Positions 51,258-60,293 of a stretch of 64,000 nucleotides of DNA are shown in pieces; within the stretch, counting starts at the first letter, position 1; each line of letters starts with the position of its first letter. The notes beneath the pieces were generated by a model, which saw only the letters and a program-made list of their open reading frames with translations, did not search any database and was not told where the DNA came from. The stretch is from Streptomyces sp. NBC_00258 (GTDB taxonomy: Bacteria > Actinomycetota > Actinomycetes > Streptomycetales > Streptomycetaceae). Position numbers and translations under genes: made by a program. Location of the stretch: positions 1,302,001-1,366,000 of the forward strand of contig NZ_CP108081.1 in NCBI RefSeq assembly GCF_036182465.1, read 5' to 3'.

Positions 51258-53639
51258 TCAGTCGGGCAGTACGAGTTGACCCGTCTCCCCCGGCTGCACG
51301 GAAACCACACGATCGCGCAGCCGGACGTCGATGGGCGACAGGTCGGACGAGGGCACCTCGATCTCCAGGCTCCCTTGCTCCATTCGCAGCCGCACTCCCC
51401 AGTGCCCCTGGTAGCGGAGGGCGAACCCGTAGGAGGACAGCTCCGGCAGCGGCACCGGATCCAGCCACAGGGCACCCTGACGTGTTTCCAGTCCGGTCAG
51501 TCCGCGCTGTACGAGATCGAGAGTGCCGGCCATGGCGCCGAGGTGGATTCCCTCTCCGGTGGTCCCGCCCTGAAGGTCGGCGATGTCGCCCTTGAGCGCC
51601 TCCTGGCAGAACGTCCATGCCTCGGCGCGCCGGGCCCGGGCCAGCACCCAGCCGTGGACCAGCCCGCTGAGGGTGGAGCCGTGGCTGGTACGGCGCATGT
51701 AGTAGTCGACGGTGCGCCGCCAGGTGGCTTCGTCGAGGCGGTGGCCGAGTCTGCTGAACAGACCCTGGAGCTCGGCAGGTGAGAAGAGGTAGCCGAGCAT
51801 GAGGACGTCGGCCTGCTTGGACGCCTGGTAGCGGTTGACGGTGTCACCTTCCGCCTCCAGGATCCGGTCCAGCCGGCGGATGTCGCCGTACCGGTCGCGG
51901 TAGGCGTCCCAGTCGAGTTCCTCCAGGTCGCCGTAGCCCTCGAACTGGCTGATGACGTCGTCGTGGAAGGGAACGTGGAGCGTGCGGGACACGTCCTCCC
52001 AGAGTTCGAGTTCGCCGCCGTCCAGAGCCGTCCGTTCGACGAGTTCCCGCCGGCGCGGTTCGGGAAGTGCCTGGAGTACTTCGAGCGTGCGGGTCAGCAC
52101 CCAGGCGGCCGTGACGTTCGTGTAGGCGTTGTCGTCGAGGCCGGGCTTCTCGGCACCGGGGTAGGCGTCGTGGTATTCGTCCGGGCCTACCACGCCGCGG
52201 ATGCGGTGCCGTCCGAGGCTCTCGTCGTAGGTGGCCGAGTCCGCCCAGAAGCGGGCGATCTGCAGAAGCATCTCGGCACCCTTGGTGTGCAGGAACTCTG
52301 CGTCCCCGCTCGCCTCGCAGTACTGCCACACGTTGTAGGCGACGGCCGAGCCGACGTGGTGCTGAAGGCGTGAGTGGTCGGGCAGCCAGCGCCCGGAGCG
52401 TGGGTTGAGATGCAGCTCCTGTGTCTCCTCGCGGCCGTCACTGCCGCTCTGCCACGGGTAGAGCGCACCTGTCCGGCCGACGGAACGGGCCGCGGAACGG
52501 GCCTGTTCGAGCCGACGGTGGCGGTAGCCGAGCATGGCGCGGGACACCTCGGGGAAGTGCAGGTTGAGATAGGGGAGGACGAACAGTTCGTCCCAGAAGA
52601 CGTGACCCCGGTACGCCTCACCGTGCAGACCTCGGGCCGGTACGCCCACGTCGAGATCGGCGGTGTGCGGGGAGAGGGTCTGCAGGACGTGGAAGAGGTG
52701 CAGCCGCAGGATGCTGCCCGCCTCGCCCGGCACGTCCAGTTCGGCCCGGCGCCACAGCTGGTCCCATGCCGTGATGTGCGACTCCAGCAGGTCGTCGAAG
52801 CCGGGTGCCGCGCTCACCCGGTCGATCGCCGCGCGCAGCGGGTCACTGATCGCCGAGTCCCGCGAAGTGTGCAGGGTGACGGTCTTGTCGACGGTGACGG
52901 TGCGATCGGGAGCGAGGGGCAGGCGCGTGTGCTGGACGGCGCGCAGCGCCCCGTGGTGGGTGGATACGGGTTCGTGCGCGGTGAGGCGGGCCGCCATGCC
53001 GACGCGGATGTCCGACGTACGGGTGCGGCAACGCAGCCACACAGTGTCCGGGGTGGCGGTGTCGGTGTGCACGTGGGTCAGATGGCGGCCGTCCAGGTCC
53101 CGGTAGCGCGCCACGCCCGCGTTGGTGACGGCGCCGTCGAGGACCGCCTCGACGTCGAGTTCACCGGAGAAGTTCTCCGCCGTGAACTCGGTGCGCAGGG
53201 CGGCCAGGTGGGGGTCGGCCATGTGCACGATGCGCAGTTGGCGTACGGCCAGTGTGCGGCCCTCGTCGTCGGCGTACCGCGTCCGGCGCTCCAGCAGGCC
53301 GGTGGACAGATGGAGGGTCTGGTGGTGTTCGAGGACGGTCGCGGTGTCCGGGGTGAGCCACGGTCCCGGGCCGTCATCGCCGTGCAGGCGGAAGTGGAGC
53401 GGCAGCCAGTTGGGCAGGTTGACCATGTCCTCGTTCTCGACCCGGCGTCCGGCCACGTCGGAGGTGAGCCGGTTGTAGCAACCTGCCGCGTAGGTCCCGG
53501 GGTAGTGCACGTCGTCCGCCGCGCACTCGGGGATCGCTCCTCGGGTGGCGAAGTAGCCGTTGCCCAGCGTGCACAGGGACTCCCTGAGCCGCTCGTCCGC
53601 GGGCTCGTAGCCCTCGTAGTCCCAGGTCCAGCCCGTCAC
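51258..53639 (-). CDS. GH65 glycoside phosphorylase/hydrolase
   Basis: This 793-aa protein is a GH65 enzyme of normal length that splits alpha-glucosides (trehalose, maltose, kojibiose or nigerose) with phosphate. It has the N-terminal beta-sandwich, the catalytic Glu in VVGPDEYHDAYPGAEKPGLD, the NRYQASKQADVLML motif and a phosphate-site-like HGSTLSGLVHGW. The GTG at 53639 overlaps the upstream stop (GTGA). The HAD-type partner supports phosphorolysis giving beta-glucose-1-phosphate. The exact sugar is not predictable. Confidence 0.9.
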   Translation of the reverse strand: MTGWTWDYEGYEPADERLRESLCTLGNGYFATRGAIPECAADDVHYPGTYAAGCYNRLTSDVAGRRVENEDMVNLPNWLPLHFRLHGDDGPGPWLTPDTATVLEHHQTLHLSTGLLERRTRYADDEGRTLAVRQLRIVHMADPHLAALRTEFTAENFSGELDVEAVLDGAVTNAGVARYRDLDGRHLTHVHTDTATPDTVWLRCRTRTSDIRVGMAARLTAHEPVSTHHGALRAVQHTRLPLAPDRTVTVDKTVTLHTSRDSAISDPLRAAIDRVSAAPGFDDLLESHITAWDQLWRRAELDVPGEAGSILRLHLFHVLQTLSPHTADLDVGVPARGLHGEAYRGHVFWDELFVLPYLNLHFPEVSRAMLGYRHRRLEQARSAARSVGRTGALYPWQSGSDGREETQELHLNPRSGRWLPDHSRLQHHVGSAVAYNVWQYCEASGDAEFLHTKGAEMLLQIARFWADSATYDESLGRHRIRGVVGPDEYHDAYPGAEKPGLDDNAYTNVTAAWVLTRTLEVLQALPEPRRRELVERTALDGGELELWEDVSRTLHVPFHDDVISQFEGYGDLEELDWDAYRDRYGDIRRLDRILEAEGDTVNRYQASKQADVLMLGYLFSPAELQGLFSRLGHRLDEATWRRTVDYYMRRTSHGSTLSGLVHGWVLARARRAEAWTFCQEALKGDIADLQGGTTGEGIHLGAMAGTLDLVQRGLTGLETRQGALWLDPVPLPELSSYGFALRYQGHWGVRLRMEQGSLEIEVPSSDLSPIDVRLRDRVVSVQPGETGQLVLPD

Positions 53640-54412
53640 GTCGGTGCTCCTGCCTCGATCAGTTCACCCAGGTCGCGTACGACCAGGTGGGCGCCGTGCC
53701 GCAGGAGTCCGTCCCGGGTGTCTGGACCAGCCGTGCGATCCACACCGATGACCAGGGCGAACCCGCCCAGACGGCCCGCCTCCACGCCTGCCAGGGCATC
53801 CTCGACGACGGCGGTGCGGTCGGCGGGGACACCGAGTCGGCGGGCCGCTTCCAGGAAGAGGTCGGGCCGCGGTTTGCCCGGGAGGCCGAGCCGGGCCGCC
53901 TCGCCGCCGTCGACCAGCGCATCGAAGAGGTCGAGGACGCCGGCTCCGGTGAGGAGTTCACGGGCGTGGTGGGACGCGGAGGCGGCGGCAAGGGGCATCG
54001 CCTCGCGCCGCAGGGCGCGCAGCAGCCGCACCGTGCCCGGGTAGGCGTCTATGCCCTTCTCACGCAGCCGCTCGGTGAACAGCCGCTCCTTGTCGGCGGC
54101 GACGTCGCGGACCGTCTCGGCCGGCAGGTCGAGGCCGCGTGAGGCGAGGAAGGCGGCGGCACCGTCGAGGCGGGACTTGCCGTCGACGTACTTCAGATAG
54201 TCGTCGCGTGTGTCGAACGGACGCCGCTGGTGAGGGTCCTCGGGCGGATGGTCGCGCAGGAACGCGTCGAAGGAGGTCTTCCAGGCGGCGGCGTGCACCC
54301 TGGCCGAGTCGGTGATCACTCCGTCGGTGTCGAGGACGACGGCGCGAACGCCCCGCAGCACGGGTGCGATTCCGTCGAGGGAGTTCCCGGGCCGGGCGGG
54401 CGGCCGGTTCAC
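53636..54412 (-). CDS. HAD-superfamily beta-phosphoglucomutase-like protein
   Basis: This 258-aa protein has AVVLDTDGVITDSARVHAAAW. The first position of the usual DxDG nucleophile motif is kept (D-T-D-G). ASASHHARELLTGAGV and AVVEDALAGVEAG complete the HAD pattern. Paired with GH65 enzymes such proteins turn beta-glucose-1-phosphate into glucose-6-phosphate. The GTG at 54412 with GGAG upstream overlaps the GAPDH remnant stop. Simple phosphatase activity is an alternative. Confidence 0.88.
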   Translation of the reverse strand: MNRPPARPGNSLDGIAPVLRGVRAVVLDTDGVITDSARVHAAAWKTSFDAFLRDHPPEDPHQRRPFDTRDDYLKYVDGKSRLDGAAAFLASRGLDLPAETVRDVAADKERLFTERLREKGIDAYPGTVRLLRALRREAMPLAAASASHHARELLTGAGVLDLFDALVDGGEAARLGLPGKPRPDLFLEAARRLGVPADRTAVVEDALAGVEAGRLGGFALVIGVDRTAGPDTRDGLLRHGAHLVVRDLGELIEAGAPT

Positions 54413-54750
54413 AGCTGCTCCGCCGCGTGTTCCTGGAACCGGCCCGTCGGCACGGTGCCGGTGAGGTCGAGCAGCCGGTTGCTGCAGCCCCACTCGTTGT
54501 CGTACCGGCCGAAGACCTTCACCAGGTGGCCGTGCGCCTGCGTCAGGGCCGCGTCGAAGACGCAGGGGGCGGGATCGCCGATCACGTCAGGGGAGACGAT
54601 CGGCGTGGTGGTCACCCGCAGGATGCCGCGCGGCCGCCCGTCAGCCGCCTCGGCGGACGCCGACCTGCCGGACTCGGCACGCTCCGGTGCCCCGCGCAGG
54701 TGGGTGCGGCCGATGCGGCCGAATCCGTTGATACCCACTCGGACGGTCAT
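54409..54750 (-). pseudogene. GAPDH lacking its catalytic core (in-frame deletion)
   Basis: The 113-residue frame begins like type I GAPDH (MTVRVGINGFGRIGR) and ends like it (RVTTTPIVSPDVIGD, FDAALTQAHGHLVKVFGRYD, NEWGCSNRLLDLT). About 220 residues between, including the catalytic Cys and most of the NAD domain, are missing. The frame is kept, with a start at 54750 and a GTGA overlap to the next gene. It cannot be a working dehydrogenase. It may survive only as a translational lead for the downstream genes. Confidence 0.85.
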
Positions 54751-54802
54751 GGACAACTCCTGAGCGAGGAGGGATGAGGTGCGTACGGGGCGTTTCCCAC
54801 GG

Positions 54803-55681
54803 TCACACCGGTTGCGGCACGATCGCCACCGGGCAGTCGGCGTGGTGCAGCAAGGTGTGGCCCACCCGGCCGAGCTGGAGGCCGAAGTGGCCGTGCCTGC
54901 GCCGGGCTCCGACAACCACCAGGTCGGCGGCGGCGGAGCGGTACAGCAGGACCTTGTGGGCCGGTCCCTCGACCGTCGTGCGGCGTATCCGCACGTGCGG
55001 GTGGTCCGCGACAGCGTCGTGGAGTACCGCGTCCAACAGGGCCGAAGCCCGCTCCTCGTGGTACCGCTCCGGTTCGTTCGCCGACGCCGGATGATCGGCG
55101 GTCTCGTGCGCGGGGCAGCGCCAGGCACGTACGACATCGAGCGTGCTGGCGCGGGCGGCGGCCTCACGGAACGCGAAACGCACCGCCTCACCGCTCACGT
55201 CGGGGTCCCCGGCTCCGAGCAGGATCCGCTCGTGCGTGCCCTCCACGGCGACCTTGTCGCCGCGCACCACGATCACCGGGCAGTGGGCCCGGGCCGCCAC
55301 ACCCAGGCCGACCGAACCCAGGAGCAGTCCCGTCAGCTCGCCGCGGCCACGCGAGCCCGTCACGAGCGCCGCGGCGTTGCGGCCCTCCAGCAACAACGCG
55401 GAGACCGCCCCTTCGAGCACCAGTTCGATGGAGACCTTCACGGCGGGGTTGCGCCGCCAGGCGCGTTCCGCCGCGGATCCGACGATGTTCTCGGCGAGCA
55501 CCCGCCCGGAGGGCCGGCCGAGGTCGCTCCCGAACTCCATGCCTTCATAGCGCTCCCAGAGGGAAGCGTGCACCAGGCGGAGCGGCAGCCCGTGGCGGGC
55601 CGCCTCGTCCACCGCCCAGTCCATCGCGCGGAGACTGGACTCCGATCCGTCGACACCCACAACCAGGGGCAGTTCCATCAT
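54803..55681 (-). CDS. Universal stress protein, two UspA domains
   Basis: This 292-aa protein has two tandem UspA domains (about residues 4-142 and 155-290). The first has VVGVDGSESSLRAMDWA and the ATP-site GSRGRGELTGLLLGSVGLGV. The second has VVGARRRHGHFGLQLGRVGH and ends CPVAIVP. The start is one of two adjacent ATGs at 55681/55678. It is close to the damaged copy at 61487. Such proteins bind ATP and are linked to hypoxia and dormancy in actinobacteria. Confidence 0.93.
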   Translation of the reverse strand: MMELPLVVGVDGSESSLRAMDWAVDEAARHGLPLRLVHASLWERYEGMEFGSDLGRPSGRVLAENIVGSAAERAWRRNPAVKVSIELVLEGAVSALLLEGRNAAALVTGSRGRGELTGLLLGSVGLGVAARAHCPVIVVRGDKVAVEGTHERILLGAGDPDVSGEAVRFAFREAAARASTLDVVRAWRCPAHETADHPASANEPERYHEERASALLDAVLHDAVADHPHVRIRRTTVEGPAHKVLLYRSAAADLVVVGARRRHGHFGLQLGRVGHTLLHHADCPVAIVPQPV

Positions 55682-55736
55682 CGCCACCGCCTTCGGTACG
55701 GCCTCGGACGTCCCGCCCCGGTCGGGGGGACCACGT

Positions 55737-55958
55737 TCACCGTCGCACCGGCGTGCGGTCGGCAGTAGGGGCGGTTCGGCCCCTGTCGGGGACGTTCGGC
55801 ACTGTTGCGCGGCGCGGCTGCCGACGAGCGGACAGCCGACGCAACAGCCACACGAAAGCCCCGTCGGCCACCGCGGCCACGACGAACGTCACGGCCATGG
55901 CCGCGACCAGCAGCACGGCGAACAGCTGATAGAACTCCGGCGTGAGGGTCGTACGCAC
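55737..55958 (-). CDS. Small single-pass membrane protein
   Basis: This 73-aa protein starts with a GTG near 55958 behind a strong AGGAGGTGA site. One membrane segment (FAVLLVAAMAVTFVVAAVA) is followed by a basic tail with many Arg residues. I do not recognise the family. It lies 55 nt before the stress protein gene and may be co-transcribed. Confidence 0.6.
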   Translation of the reverse strand: MRTTLTPEFYQLFAVLLVAAMAVTFVVAAVADGAFVWLLRRLSARRQPRRATVPNVPDRGRTAPTADRTPVRR

Positions 55959-56100
55959 TGCTCTCACCTCCTGTCGGGAAACGCATCGGGAAGTTCCTTC
56001 ACTCTCATCCAACTCCCCTTTGAAGCAGGGCACTTGAGTCGAATGGTGCGCGATCCCGTGCCGGACGGCCCTAGTGTCCGGAGGCGGGCCGGGGCCGCGT

Positions 56101-56619
56101 CTACTGAGGTTCCCTTCCTGGCGAAGGCGTGAGCAGCTGTGCGCCGATGCCTGCGGCCCAGGACTCGATCTGCTCGAAGTCGCGGAAGTCTCCGCCCTTT
56201 CCGGAGGAGACGATCATCCGGGCGATACGCCCCTTCGCGCCGTCTTCGAGGCAGCCCCCGAAGGTGACGTGCTCCTTGGCGTCGAGTCGCGCCATGGCCC
56301 GGCGGACGCCGGGCACAGGTGGGATGTCCCGTTCCGAGGCCGTGGCGTCGAGCGGTCCGCTGCTGAAGAACCACAGCGGGCGCCCGGTCAGCGCACGGCG
56401 GTGGCGACGGACGAACCGTCGCGCATCTCGGTGCCACCGTCCCGCGTAGAGCCCGCCGCCGACCACCACCGCGTCGTAGGCCTCCACGCTCTCGACGGAC
56501 CGGGCGGGCAGTGCCTCGACCGTCAGCCCTTCCTTCCGCAGGACGTCGGCGACCGCCTCGGCGATCCGGGCGGTTGATCCGTTCGTCGTTCCGTAGGCGA
56601 CCAGCACCTTGCTGAGCAT
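56101..56619 (-). CDS. Flavodoxin-domain protein (HemG-like)
   Basis: This 172-aa protein starts with the FMN phosphate loop VLVAYGTTNGSTARIAEAVA and has VVVGGGLYAGRWHRDARRFV and FFSSGPLD, matching the flavodoxin_5/menaquinone-dependent protoporphyrinogen oxidase family. A redox role under stress is likely. It lies 16 nt after the CBS-BON gene and probably shares its transcript. Confidence 0.87.
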   Translation of the reverse strand: MLSKVLVAYGTTNGSTARIAEAVADVLRKEGLTVEALPARSVESVEAYDAVVVGGGLYAGRWHRDARRFVRRHRRALTGRPLWFFSSGPLDATASERDIPPVPGVRRAMARLDAKEHVTFGGCLEDGAKGRIARMIVSSGKGGDFRDFEQIESWAAGIGAQLLTPSPGREPQ

Positions 56620-56635
56620 GGCGGTCCGCCTCCTC

Positions 56636-57358
56636 TCACAGTCGTCGCAGCAAGTCGTCGGTAACTCCGTGCAGTGCCAGCTCGTCCGGCCTGATGCGCG
56701 CGTCGTCGAGCCGGTAGGTGAGCATGTCGACCACCGCCACCACTCCGTCGATGTGTTTTGTCATGGAGACGGCGATCTCCGTCTCGCTCTTGCGCTCCAT
56801 GTGACCCGCGAGCGTGACGACGCCCTCCGTCACGGTGATCGTGACGCTCCGGGGCGCCAGCCACAGCGTGCGGACCAGGACCTCCTCGATCACCTCGTGG
56901 CGGATGTCGGCGTCCGGGCGCAGGAAGACCTGGAGCAGGTCGCGCCGGGTGACGATGCCGACGAGCCGGTCTTCCTCGTCCACGACGGGCAGCCGCTCCA
57001 CACGGTGCCGCGCCATGGACCGGGCGGCCTCGGCAATGGTGTCCTCGGCGTGCACGGTGACGGGCGGCTGGGACATCAATCGGCCGGCCGTTCGGGCATG
57101 GGCCTTCGCCGCCTGCCTCCGGGCACCTCGGCTCAGAGTCGCGAACCGGAAGCGGCGCCTTGGACCGGGGTCCTGCGACTGCCGGGCCATCAGGTCGGTC
57201 TCGGAGATCACCCCGATGACCTTCTCGTCCTCGTCGACCACGGGCAGTCCGCTGATGCGGTGGTCGGCGAGCAGCCGAGCCACCTCCTTGAACGGGGTGC
57301 CGTGCACGGCACGGACGACGTCGGCCGTCATGACGGTGCCGATCCTGCTGTGCTTCAT
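56636..57358 (-). CDS. Protein with two CBS domains and a BON domain
   Basis: This 240-aa protein has two CBS domains (about 8-65 and 92-150: HRISGLPVVDEDEKVIGVIS and HRVERLPVVDEEDRLVGIVT). A BON domain follows (SVTITVTEGVVTLAGHMERK). CBS pairs bind adenine nucleotides. The same architecture occurs in stress/dormancy clusters. It lies 12 nt after the acyl-CoA synthetase gene. Confidence 0.92.
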   Translation of the reverse strand: MKHSRIGTVMTADVVRAVHGTPFKEVARLLADHRISGLPVVDEDEKVIGVISETDLMARQSQDPGPRRRFRFATLSRGARRQAAKAHARTAGRLMSQPPVTVHAEDTIAEAARSMARHRVERLPVVDEEDRLVGIVTRRDLLQVFLRPDADIRHEVIEEVLVRTLWLAPRSVTITVTEGVVTLAGHMERKSETEIAVSMTKHIDGVVAVVDMLTYRLDDARIRPDELALHGVTDDLLRRL

Positions 57359-57370
57359 GTCTGTTCCTCC

Positions 57371-60064
57371 TCAGCGCAGTCGGCGCAGATAGGGGTCCTG
57401 GGCCCTGCGCGGCAGCAGGCGTACCCGCGCGTCGAGCACGGTGACGTGGCCGGGCGTGGCAAGGACGGGGTTGAAGTCGGCCTCGGCGAGCTGCGGCAGG
57501 TCGCTCGCCATGCGGGACAGGCGCAGCAGCACTTGTTCGAGGCCTTCGAGGTCGACAGGGCCGTTGCCATGCGCACCGAACAGCAGCGGTGCACAGCGCG
57601 GCGCGGTGATCAGGTCGTGCACGTCGTGATCCGTCAGTGGGGCGAGACGAGCGGCGTGGTCGGCCAGCACTTCGGTCGCGGTACCGCCCAGCCCGAACAG
57701 CACCAGCGGGCCGAAGACCTCGTCCTGCACCACGCCGGCGAACAGCTCGGTGCCACGTGAGGCGAGCGGCTGGACGACCACGCCGGTCATGAGCCCCGCG
57801 AATCGCGTCTCCAAGTCCCGGAAGGCGGCCCGCACCTGGGAGTCTCCCTGGAGGTCGAGATGGAGGGCGTGCTGTTCGCTCTTGTGCAGCAGGCCGGGCC
57901 AGTGGGCCTTCATGACCACGCGTCCGTCGGGGCCGCGCAGCCGCTCGGCGGCGACGACCGCGTCGTCCTCGGTCTCCGCCCAGGCCCAGGCCAGTTGCGG
58001 AATGTCGTAGCAGGCGAGGAGTTCGGCGCAGGTGCGCGGGTCGAGCCAGCCGCCGTCCGGGTGGGCGGCGAGGAAAGTCTCGGCGACCGCGTGCGCGCGG
58101 GCTGTGTCGACGCCTACGAGGTCGGGGACCGTGCCCGTCGGCCGGCTCAGCCATGCCGAGCGCCGGGCCGCGTGGGCCAACGCCCTGGCGGCCGCCCCTG
58201 GTTCGGCGTACGAGGGGATGGCGCCGCCTTCTGTGGCGGGCAGCAGCTTGACGGGCAGGTCCTGCTCCAGCCGTACGACGGCCACCGTGCGGGGGCGCCG
58301 TCCGGGACCGTTCGTGAGGGCCCGGACGAGGTTGTCACCCGTCGCGGCGGCGACGGCCGTGGGAACGAGGGCCAGCAGGACGGCGTCGATGCCCGGGTAC
58401 CGCATCATCCGCTCCACGCAGTCCTTGAGCTGCTCCTCCGTCACTGCCGCCGTGGCGTCGACGGGGTTGCCGACGGCCGCGCCTTCGGGCAGTACGGCGA
58501 GGAGGTCGTCGATCACCTCGGGGGTGAGCCGGGGCAGGGACAATCCGGCCTCCGCACAGGCATCGGCAGCCAGGACGCCCGCGCCACCCGCGTTGGTGAC
58601 AATCGCCACCCGGCTTCCGGTCGGGAGCGACTGGGAGTGCAACAGGGCAGCGGTTTCGAGGAGTTCACCGACCGATCCGGTGGCGGTGATGCCTGCCTGG
58701 GTGAACAGCGCCTGACGCGTCATGGTCCGGGTCGCGGCGGCCGCGGTGTGCGAAGCGGCGGCACGTCGGCCCGCGTCGGTGCGGCCCGCGTCGACGGTGA
58801 GCACCGGCATTCGCCGGGTCACTCGCCGGGACGTACGGGAGAACGCCCGCGGGTTGCCGAAGGACTCCAGGTGCAGCAGGGCGAGTTCGGTGCGGCCATC
58901 GCTCTCCCACCACTGGAGCATGTCGTTGCCACTGACGTCGTACTTGTCACCGAGCGAGGCGAAGGTCGAGACACCGACGCCGAGCCGGGAAAGACCGTCG
59001 AGCAGGGCGATACCGACGCCGCCGGACTGGACGGCGACACCCGCCGTGCCGGGACTCGGATGATCGGCGGCGAAGGTCGCATCGAGGGACAGCGCCGGAT
59101 CCGTGTTGGAAACTCCCAGGCAGTTGGGCCCGACGAGCCGCATGCCGTAGGTCCGGCACGCGGCGAGCAGCGCCTGCGCCTCATCGCTGTCGAGCCCCGC
59201 CGACACGACGAGCAGCGCCCGTACGCCGGTCTTGCCGCACTCCTCGGCGGTGGCGGGTACCGCCGCCGCGGGCACCGCGAGAACCGCGAGGTCCGGGACC
59301 TTGGGCAGCGCGCCGACCGACGGATACGACGGCACGCCGAGCAGCGAGGTGACGCTCGGGTTCACCGCGAACAGACGCCGTGTGAAGCCACCTGTGCGCA
59401 GATGGTGGAGAAGGGCACGGCCCACCGACCCGGGCCTGCGTCCGGCACCGATCACGGCGATCGAGTCCGGCCTCAGCAGGGGCTCCAGGCTGGCCACGTC
59501 GGCGGCCCGGCCGCGTGCCTCCACCGCCGACAGATATGTCTCGTCCTCTTCGAGTTCGATGGTGCAGCGCACTTCCGGGCCCTCGAAGTGGCGGGCCGTG
59601 CGCAGCCCGAGGTCGGCGAAAAGCTGGAGCACTTCGTGATTCTCGGCGAGTGCGTCGGCCGTGAAAGCGGTGATGCCTTCGGCGCGGGCGGCTGAGACCA
59701 GGTGTTCGAGGAGAAGCGTGCCGACGCCCCGGTGGTGGAGTCCGTCGGCCACCGCGATCGAGATCTCCGGCCGGCCCGGGTCCTCGCCGGTCTCGTACTC
59801 GGCCAGTCCGATCACCTGGTGCTGCGCCTCGGCGAGGAGCGCACGGTATCCGGGGCGCGGCGGTGCGCAGGCTCGGTCGGCCGCCATCTCGGCGGACCGG
59901 CGGCTGGCAGCGAAGAACCGCAGCCGGAGGTTCTCCGGGGACATCTCCTCGTACAGCCCCTGGAGGGGTTCGTGGTCGCCGGGCTCCACGGGGCGTATGC
60001 ACACCGTGGTCCCGTCCGCGAGCAGGGCGTGAACCGTGTAGGGGCCGTGCTTGTCGTCCGTCAT
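57371..60064 (-). CDS. GNAT acetyltransferase fused to ADP-forming acyl-CoA synthetase
   Basis: This 897-aa protein joins an N-terminal GNAT domain (about 15-165; HRGVGTLLLEHLVSAARAEG) to an acetyl-CoA synthetase (ADP-forming) unit. The latter has a CoA-binding domain (SIAVIGAGRRPGSVGRALLH), succinyl-CoA ligase-like domains (VAVQSGGVGIALLDGLSRLG) and a C-terminal ATP-grasp (VVMKAHWPGLLHKSEQHALH). The start at 60064 has GAGGAGAACC. Order is GNAT first, whereas PatZ-type proteins carry it last. It may acetylate proteins or make acyl-CoA under energy stress. Confidence 0.9.
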   Translation of the reverse strand: MTDDKHGPYTVHALLADGTTVCIRPVEPGDHEPLQGLYEEMSPENLRLRFFAASRRSAEMAADRACAPPRPGYRALLAEAQHQVIGLAEYETGEDPGRPEISIAVADGLHHRGVGTLLLEHLVSAARAEGITAFTADALAENHEVLQLFADLGLRTARHFEGPEVRCTIELEEDETYLSAVEARGRAADVASLEPLLRPDSIAVIGAGRRPGSVGRALLHHLRTGGFTRRLFAVNPSVTSLLGVPSYPSVGALPKVPDLAVLAVPAAAVPATAEECGKTGVRALLVVSAGLDSDEAQALLAACRTYGMRLVGPNCLGVSNTDPALSLDATFAADHPSPGTAGVAVQSGGVGIALLDGLSRLGVGVSTFASLGDKYDVSGNDMLQWWESDGRTELALLHLESFGNPRAFSRTSRRVTRRMPVLTVDAGRTDAGRRAAASHTAAAATRTMTRQALFTQAGITATGSVGELLETAALLHSQSLPTGSRVAIVTNAGGAGVLAADACAEAGLSLPRLTPEVIDDLLAVLPEGAAVGNPVDATAAVTEEQLKDCVERMMRYPGIDAVLLALVPTAVAAATGDNLVRALTNGPGRRPRTVAVVRLEQDLPVKLLPATEGGAIPSYAEPGAAARALAHAARRSAWLSRPTGTVPDLVGVDTARAHAVAETFLAAHPDGGWLDPRTCAELLACYDIPQLAWAWAETEDDAVVAAERLRGPDGRVVMKAHWPGLLHKSEQHALHLDLQGDSQVRAAFRDLETRFAGLMTGVVVQPLASRGTELFAGVVQDEVFGPLVLFGLGGTATEVLADHAARLAPLTDHDVHDLITAPRCAPLLFGAHGNGPVDLEGLEQVLLRLSRMASDLPQLAEADFNPVLATPGHVTVLDARVRLLPRRAQDPYLRRLR

Positions 60065-60293
60065 CTTGGTTCTCCTCAAGCCTCTCGACAGTTCGAGCAT
60101 CCGGCGGACCGGGTGCTCACCCCAGGGGCTGTCCGGGGTCGGCTTCTGGGCCGGTCGGCCCTGAGTCCTGTCCGGACGGGGAAGGCGGAGGGGCCATTGA
60201 GCTCCGTTCGGATCCGTATGGCCCCTGTGGCCGGGCAGTGTCCTGACGGACCGTGGACGCAAGGACTTCCGTATGCCAGAAGGGCGAACCGCC

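Noticed and set aside
60189..60226. DosR/DevR-like box before the stress protein gene
   Set aside because: A 9-bp inverted repeat and GGCC-rich half-sites are visible, but the spacing does not fit the usual dormancy box and similar sequence is common at this GC content.
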